From positions 1 to 64,000 of the forward strand of contig NW_023365618.1 in NCBI RefSeq assembly GCF_000003815.2: a stretch of 64,000 nt of DNA, given 5' to 3'. A program made the position numbers and the translations under genes. A model generated the notes under the pieces. The model saw only the letters and a list, made by a program, of their open reading frames with translations. It searched no databases and was not told where the DNA came from. This DNA is from Branchiostoma floridae (Eukaryota > Chordata > Leptocardii > Amphioxiformes > Branchiostomatidae). Shown here in pieces: positions 45,007 to 53,531 of this stretch. Each line of letters begins with the position of its first letter. Position 1 is the stretch's first letter.

Positions 45007-48000
45007 CTTGTCATTAACTTCAAGGTCGTGACTGGGGAGTCACATGTGCAAACTCTAGTGGTCATTTATATATGAAATATTCGATTGCCATACCCCCTGA
45101 ATTTTTTTGTAAACCCTATAGCCGTGAGAACTGTGCTCATGTAAACTTCTCATATCTTCAGTCCAGATAAGAGAGTTGCCTGTGACTGTGTTAATCAATA
45201 AAGGTATTCGACTGCACAAAATAGAATGCCTTTGTTCAAGCTTTAGTTCTTGTAACGTTATAATCTTACATGAAACTTTCTTTTATGGTGTTCATTACTT
45301 TTTCTTTTGTTGTTTTTGATGTTGCTGGTCCAAGAGAGCCAACCGTCTCGAATAGAATGCCGACATTTGTTGAGGCATCTTTCTTTTTTTTTTGTCGAAG
45401 AGATTTAGCACACAATAAATTCTGGATAAACATTTCTTAATCTTATCATATATAATAATACTTTCTTTCATGTTGTACATTATGTCTTTCTTGTGTTGCT
45501 CTTGATGTTACCGGTCCACGAAAGCCAACCGTATTACATAAAAAGCTGAGATTGCTAAAGCATCATTTTTGTTCTCGGCGAAAGTTTGTCAACAGATTAA
45601 ACACAGAATAAATTCTGGATAATCAATTCTTGTGTAATCTTAAATAACACTTTCTTTAAAAGTGTACATTATCCGTTTCACTTGTTGTTCTTGATGTTGC
45701 CGGTCCAAGAAAGCAAACCGCCTCACATGGAAAGCCGACATTTGCTGAAACATCAGTTTTGTTCTGGGCAGAAGTTTGTAAAGGGATTAAACTCACAATA
45801 GATTGTAAATCTAGCTAGCAAATACCCTTTCTTGATTTGTCTGAACATTGCGGTTTGTCTAAAGCCCCGGTTAACGTTACAGAAAGCTGAATATGTCCTC
45901 CCTACCTTGCTCAAATTGTCTGGAGTACGGGTTGGTACCGGTAACAAAAAAAAAAATTCTTGTTGGACAGGTCCAGTAAAACCGGACCTGAAAAAATCCG
46001 TGACCCGAGCGAAGTAGAGGAGAGTTGATAGTCTTTTTTACCATGCTTCTACAGACAAACTTCGTCTAAATTAACAGAGGAAGCTATTCGCGTGAAGATG
46101 GGATATTCCACCAAACAGATTCATTTGTAAGGAAATAAACCATTATTTTGAATATTGTCCGTTCACAAACAATAAGGACCTGGACCTGATTCTTATGGAG
46201 TAAGTATTTTGTTGCCTGGGTGCGTTTGGAAGTAAAAGTTGGCTCTTAATCTACAACTGGTCCGACTTCTCCCGACCTATCGTTCAGGTCGCTGGTGTTC
46301 GGGAGCCATGTTCGGCTTTCTGTAACCGGGGCTTAAGACTTCCTAATGTTTACCTGGCGGTGTAACTCTTGAACTCTTCTGTTTTCAACTCACTTTTATC
46401 CATATAACGATTTTTACGGCTCAGTCCTTATTGATTGATAACCGTCGGACTCGGCGGTAGGCTTAACATCACAAACAACTCTGGGGAGATAAATTTGATA
46501 CAATCATAATTATCGGGCACAGGGGGCGATCAACATACCAGCAGATATTAGAGACCTATAACTGTCGTGTGATGTTGACTTAGGGTAGATCAGGGAGCGG
46601 TAAGGTCAGGTACAGTGTTTCTTTTGTTGGTAGCAACAGCGGTAAGGCTAGTGAAGTTACTAAGTATGTTCAAAGAGTGTCGGTGTTTTAGAACATTTAC
46701 GTGTGGGAGTTTGAAGATTTGGAATCTATGAAGTTCTAAACAATTGAAAAAATATTTGTTCTTTTTTCATTTTTCTTATTTTCTTTGTCTTTCTTCTTTT
46801 CTTTTCCCCTCTTTCCTTCCTTCTCTCCTTTCTGTTTCTTCCATCTTTTCTTTCTTGCTTTTTTCCTTCATTTTCTGCCTTTTCCTTTCTTTCTTTCCTT
46901 TCCTTTCCTCACTCCCTTTGCTTTTTTTCTTTTTTTTCTTTCTTTTCTTCTTTCTTTTTTTCTTTCTTTCTTCTTAACTTAGTACCATCTTGGGAGAGCT
47001 TACGAAATAACTCCGTAACATACAAACAATATTAAACATACAGCTTACACAAGTTATCTAATATGTGCAACAATACTATACAAACGAGTAATGATATTGG
47101 TAATACAATCATTCTATATAAAATTTACCTCTGACAGAATTTAGGGCTGAGAACTAACAGGCCCCGGGTTCTATACTCACAATGCCCTCGACGTTGTGCC
47201 CTTAGAAAAGACACTTTACACGACTTTCACTGACACTGGAGTGACGACCACCGAGCGTCTTACACAAAGAAGGGTAAAAAATCACGGCTTTAGTGCAGCA
47301 ATGTTCCATCAAGTCTGTGCCAACATCTAAAACCAAGAGTCGCATTTCTTCTTAAACGTAGAAAACCACTTGAATTACTAAATTGATAATCTAATATCCC
47401 AACTCTCCTCGGCCGGTAACTTCGCCTGAACCGTGTTGTGACGTAAAATTTATCATGACGTTCAATAAAGTATATATATTTAGAAAATTAGTGTTTTACC
47501 CTTTGTGGGTCTTGTCGTCTTTTTAGGCACATTTTTGCATGATATTTCAGTTATGGAATCAAGGGTTTTACACATAATATTTACGTCGCAACGAGCGCTC
47601 ATAACAATCGCTGCCTGGCGAAATTGGGTGGTAAAGTCATGTCATGGGCCTCGGTGGAGTAAAGAACAGCACACTTCTCCGACGAACTTTTAAACTAAGT
47701 GGAGAACAGACATTCTTCTAGCTAAGGCCATGTTGATTTGATTCTATGGATGACATCCGCGTGCGCACCAATTTTCGGCCGATTCCAAAAAAAAAAAAGT
47801 TTTCAAGCATCGTTAAAACCAGCTTCAATACCATCAAATATATGCCGAAAATCCATACTAATGTCGTAAAATGCATCTTTTGCGTCTTCTCCTATCGCAA
47901 AACGTACTCATTTTGTCGTAAACTATTCCTTGCACATGCGCATTGACGTTAACCGAAACTTGCCAAAATAACTGAAAATGGCGACGAATTCAACTGATCG

Positions 48001-51000
48001 TGATTCTCCTTCGAATTATGTAAGCATCAAAGTGACACGGAAGGGTGGTGGTGTTGTGAATTGGTACGAGATTGATTGTGGACAAGGTGACGTTACATTT
48101 GCCCAGTTATATGAGAAACTTGTTACGACAAGCGAGTTCAGGCCGGTGAACTTCAGCGAATTTCTTTCAAGAACCGCCAATGTGCAAATTATTGCAATGA
48201 AGAAAAAGTCGGAAGAGATGTCGAGGTCTACGCTGGCCTAAACGTTGGGCATGCCTGCCGACAATTCGGATGTTTTGTCCGCATTGAGGTGGACAAGACG
48301 GCCAGTGGAAAGACTGATGAAGATCCACGGCCCAAGTCTGCTTTTGAGGTGATTAAAATTTCATTGTAACCTTCAGTTTTGGATTGAACTACTAGTAGGG
48401 GAGGGGGGCCGAGGGTATTTTAAATTTTCACATTCGGTACATGCATGCATAAATGACTACAGCACTGTTTTTTAAGTCTATTGACAGGATGTCTAAGCTA
48501 TCTAGTCAGTATAAAGGCACTAAACCGACTGATAACAAATTTTGGACTCTTCTATTGACAGGAGATTCCTGGCAATGAGCGCTCACCACAGCACAGAAGA
48601 AGGACTTGGAGTCTGAAGGAGGACTCCATGTACACCTGTGGAGTATCATGGATACCAGACGATCATCTGAGAGAGAGCTGTTATGTGAGCCGGTGAGTTA
48701 TAGCGTACATTGAATTTATGTTGGTTGACAATGTTGTTATTCTGAGGCTACAATTGTAGCTCATCACAAGGACTTAATAGGACCTAAAACTAGACTTTGA
48801 CTTGAAAGATACAGGAAGAAGACCATCTTGATATAGTAACCCTTTTTGAATGGGTATGACAACTGTTATTTTTACTTTTATAGTTTCATAGACAAATGTT
48901 TTTTTTTTCAATCAAGTTTGATACCGTATTAATGTCTCATTTGACACCTGTTTTGTGCAGGGCCCTATCATGTGCCGTTCCAGTAGAGCCCTACTACTAT
49001 TCTGCGAGACTCAAGGCTCCAGCTGCATTAAGGTCAATCCTCCCAATGGTAAGCTGGCAGTGTGGGGAGGAAGAGACACTCCCCATTCTTTGGAGAAGGC
49101 CAAGCAATTCCAGATGATCCATCCAGTGTGTCAGGTGGGTTTTTTAAGTCTTTAGTTACATGTCATTTTACAATGTACAGTATTTGTGAAGATGATACTT
49201 TGCCTACATTCATTGTGCTTTTGTCTGAATTAGTGTGCTTTCTCAACATAAAACTTGATTTATGTAGTAGCTACATTTTTATTAATGAAGGTTAAATATC
49301 CAGGTACCAATACATGTGTATAGATGATGCATCTTTCCACAAACATGTCTAAAACTGGAGCTAAATACATTTTGAATTTCAGATATTTGTAGTGGCATCC
49401 ATGTATTGCAAAATTCAATCAATGGTTTATCCCATCTTGCGTTTTTGTAGGTGTGCAAATCTGCAGGAGTAGAGGAGAGGACACGAGGAAAGAAGAAGAT
49501 GAAAAGGAGAAGAGAGGCGGAAGATGACAACTAAGGCAGGTGTTTTATTTGATCTACCTTTTTCAATACTGTTTTCACCAAGTTCTAAGTTAAAAAGCCT
49601 TCATCCTACATGCTCCATTCCATCTGAAGTGCTGAGCCTTTCCATTTGCATTTGTGTCTATCATGTACACTGTACTGTAAAACTACATGTTGTAAACTAT
49701 TGAAGAAATGTATACATTAGAAGGGTTGATACCTAGTAATTGTTGCTTTTCATACTGTGTTTCTGTAGGCACCTGAAGAATGACAGCGCCATAAGGGGAA
49801 AACAAGATGCCAGAGGAAGTTAGACAGGACATGCAGCATGCCAGTCAAACAAAACAAAAATAAAGTTCTTGTTTGGTATACCATACTTTGTGTGTTTAGT
49901 CATTTGTTCTACCTTCCCGACCACTTAGATTTCATAATAAAGAGAACTTTTTTTTTTTGCCAAACTTTTTTTTTTTCGCTCGCTCGCACCAATTCTGGGG
50001 CTGCCAGAGGATGTCATCCATATAATCAAATCAACATGGCCTAATTGGTCTCATTCTAGCATAAGAACACCCCTCCCTACTTCTTTACTCCTATATTTAA
50101 ACAGCTTGTGTACATCGTTGCAAAGACCCACGGAACCGGTCCATTTATGTACACACGGTCTCAAGGACGTCTCAGGTCTTCCTCCGGCTCAAACAAAAAT
50201 ACACATTTGAACATATATATAATCGCGGACGGAAGTTTCTGAGCTAACTGAACAAAATAAACACGCTGACGACATGCGGTCGATAAGGAAAGAAAGAAAG
50301 AAACCTCGAAATAGAACTATTCTTATACATTAACCACGTTTTTTAACTGATTTCTTAGCAATTTTTAATTCCTGAACTTCATTTTTATGTGCAGTATGTT
50401 AGTTTCTTAGTCTGTACTAGATTGTGTGGTGTCAGCGTGGTCTTGGCCAGATATCCTAACATACACCATTAATTGTGTGTCCTAGGGAACAGCACTTTTC
50501 GCGATTTTCCTCACTTCACCAACTGATAGTAAGGATGAATACGTAAGGCTAAGATCACTTTTGGGCTATGGGACTAACCAAGGAGGGCCCCCAAGGGGGA
50601 GTACCGACAACGCTCTACACTAAATTCGTAAGGGCCGGCTACGTAAAACGCTAAATTATGGACGCTTTATTACGCTCTACGCTAAATTACGAAGTTTCAC
50701 AATGCATTATCCAAATCTTAATCGTCTTTTGGCTGAACTCCGTGAAGAGGAGATCTAACAACTTGAACTTATGATTCCATCAACAAGATTCAAACTTAAC
50801 TTAGACGATATAAAAGCGCCCGTCTTGCTGGCCAAAGGTGGCGACAGCAAATTTCTGATGTGACGTAATTTTCAGCACTTGTAGCACCAAAAGCGGAGGC
50901 ACGATAATCAGGCATGTTCCCCTGGGAATATTGTGAAATCTTGATCCTCTGAAACACCATTTTATGCATTTTGAAGGGCAAACAGACTAAGCTAAGTTAA

Positions 51001-53466
51001 ATGGCATTTCAATTAGAAATTCATATGGTTTTAGCTTAAAGATATTATAAATATATATTGAGGGCAACGCCCCCAAACAACATTTTTAGATTTCGACTGC
51101 CGAAAGCATGAACTGTTGCAAGGTAGGTACGGGAAAATTTGTATCTCTGAAACACCATTTCCTGCATTTTGGGGGACACGTTTTGCTGGCAGACTATGTG
51201 CTCAATGTAATGACATTTCTGTCAGAGAAACGTTTTTGAGGGCGACGAGCACTGGAGAGTCGTACGCGTGAGCGCCAGAGGCCTAAGCCATCGCAAGCCC
51301 AATGGCCGCTCGGAGAAAATTTGAAATCTTGACCCTCTGACATGCAGTTTCTTGCATTTAAGGGGCACATTTTGCTTGTTAACTAAGCTTGGTTTGGTAA
51401 AGAAATTTCTACTTGTTGGGAGGCGACGCTCCCGCAACATATTTTCACCATGTCCAAAGCCGCTGAGGTGAGCCACTGCAAGGAAGGTCCAGCGAAATTT
51501 TGAAATCTGGACTCTTTGAAACGCAATTTCCTGCATTTTCGCGGTTAAAATTTGCCGGTAGACTAGTTAAGTTTAATGGAATTTTGATTATGCTTTACAA
51601 ACAAGTAAGATGAATTACGTTTTACGGTAAAATCACGTTAGCTTCTACGTAATACGTTAAATTAAAGAGGCTAATATCGCTCGACGCAAAATGCACCAAT
51701 TACGCTCTACGTTGAATTCGAGCGGTCCTGCTACGTAGTACGTAGAATTAAAACCGCCGATTACGCTCTACGGAAAAGGGCTTTGGGGGCCCCACCAAGG
51801 AGCTTTTATCAGTCATTGGACTAACTAACTAACTAAAGATCACATTTCCACAAAGGGGCCCGGCCGGGCAGCCTTCCGAAACGATAAATATGATATAAAA
51901 TATAGCACAAACACAAAAACGGACCGAAAGAAAGTCAATGGCATTCCTTGTGCATATTCATTGGCATAAAATCTAATTTTTGGTTTCCGTAAACAGCCCG
52001 GCCAGGCCCCGGGTAGGAAATGTGACGTAGGCCTTATGCTAACGTCACATTTCCACAAAGGGGCCCGGCCTGGTATGTTAGGGGCTGATTTTTTGCACTT
52101 TCGGGCGGGGCCCCGTAAGACCCCCGGCGGCTGCCGGGCTATTTTGGGGCTCGGGCGGGGCCCTGGTTGATTCTAAGTCGGACTTACAATCAACGGGGGC
52201 CCGGGCAGGAAAATACGCCGAATCAAAGTCGCCATCTAATCGTGAACACATCGGCAGGGTTCCCTACAGTATCCTCCCGGTACCCGCCCGGTACTCGACG
52301 GTACAGGCCCAACCTTCTTGCATTACAAACTATTGCATCCGTTGTGTCATCCCGGAACACCGCTAGGGCCGCCGACGGGTCCCTCGGTCATCAAACAGGA
52401 CTATTTGGGCTATGGTCACATTTCCACATAGGGACCCGAGCGGGTAATTTACGGACTGTTTTTGGCACATCCGGGCGGGGTCTTGTGGGTCTCCCAGCGG
52501 CTGCCGGGTTATTTTTGGTCTCGGGCGGGGTCCCGGTTGGTTTTAAGTCGGACTTAAAATGAACCAGGGGCCCGCCGGGGAAATATTGGGGAAATATCAG
52601 CAGTAAAAAAAAAAAGTCACTTTCTACTCTTCTTAATGGAAGGTCCCACACACATGAGCAGGTCATAGAACATTTGGGGCTCCATGCGCATGAAGAACTT
52701 AAAGTCGCAACAATGTTCTCGCATTAGCTTGCTCATCAGCGTATTGTAGAACCCAAACATGGGTTGGTGCCTCAACCAGAGTTAAACCCACCACGATCTT
52801 CTTCTCTGGCACTGCCGTTCCACTAGTCTCTCTTCTTCAATGACAAAGAAGCAACAAAAACAAGGAAGCAACGGTGACGAGCCATCGTGACCGCGAACAT
52901 AGAACCACCGCAAAAACTCGTTTACAGTATAACGCCAAACCTGGCGTATTACGCTTTCAGGCGGGTTACCTGGTGTGCAATACAAATGATCTGGAGTTAC
53001 GAAACTTGGCCCCATGTCCGTTGATTTCCCTGGCTATCACGATGCACGCATGTGTGTATGATTAACTAACGTTTGGATATACTTCTGAATCATGTAACGA
53101 GGGCCGGTAAAACACACATCGGTGTTGCTACGTAGTGTAAGTAGTTCTGTCTTCAAGAAGGAACTGAATATACCCCCTTTCCCTCTCTCACCACGCACTC
53201 TCTGAGACCTGAATTTTGTTAGATCCGTCTAGGATCTTTTTTAACGCTTGATGTGTTTTGTTGTCTTTTCAGTAATACTTTTTTTAATATTTTACGCTTC
53301 TTACCTACAAAGTATAATCAGAATCCATCCACAACGTAAAGAGTTGGGCGATTTAGGGTCACTGAGACACGGACGCAAACACATCAGACACATAGATATG
53401 CACACACCCTCTTCCTTTCTTTCTCTATCTGTCTCTCTCAATCTCTCTCCTTCTTTCACACATACC

Positions 53467-53531
<65 letters not shown>

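Noticed and set aside
44673-45065. 130-codon His/Thr-rich frame
   Set aside because: It is the translation of a (TG)n/(CA)n microsatellite.
46744-46982. Phe/Leu/Ser-rich frames resembling a membrane protein
   Set aside because: They come from a polypyrimidine tract.
48961-49534. Weak resemblance of the nested gene's C-terminus (M-C-x-S-S, then V-C-x-x-x-G-x-x-E-R-T with a basic tail) to the end of the p53 DNA-binding domain
   Set aside because: Only a few scattered residues agree and the upstream exons show none of the other p53 landmarks. A profile search with the p53 DNA-binding domain model would settle it.
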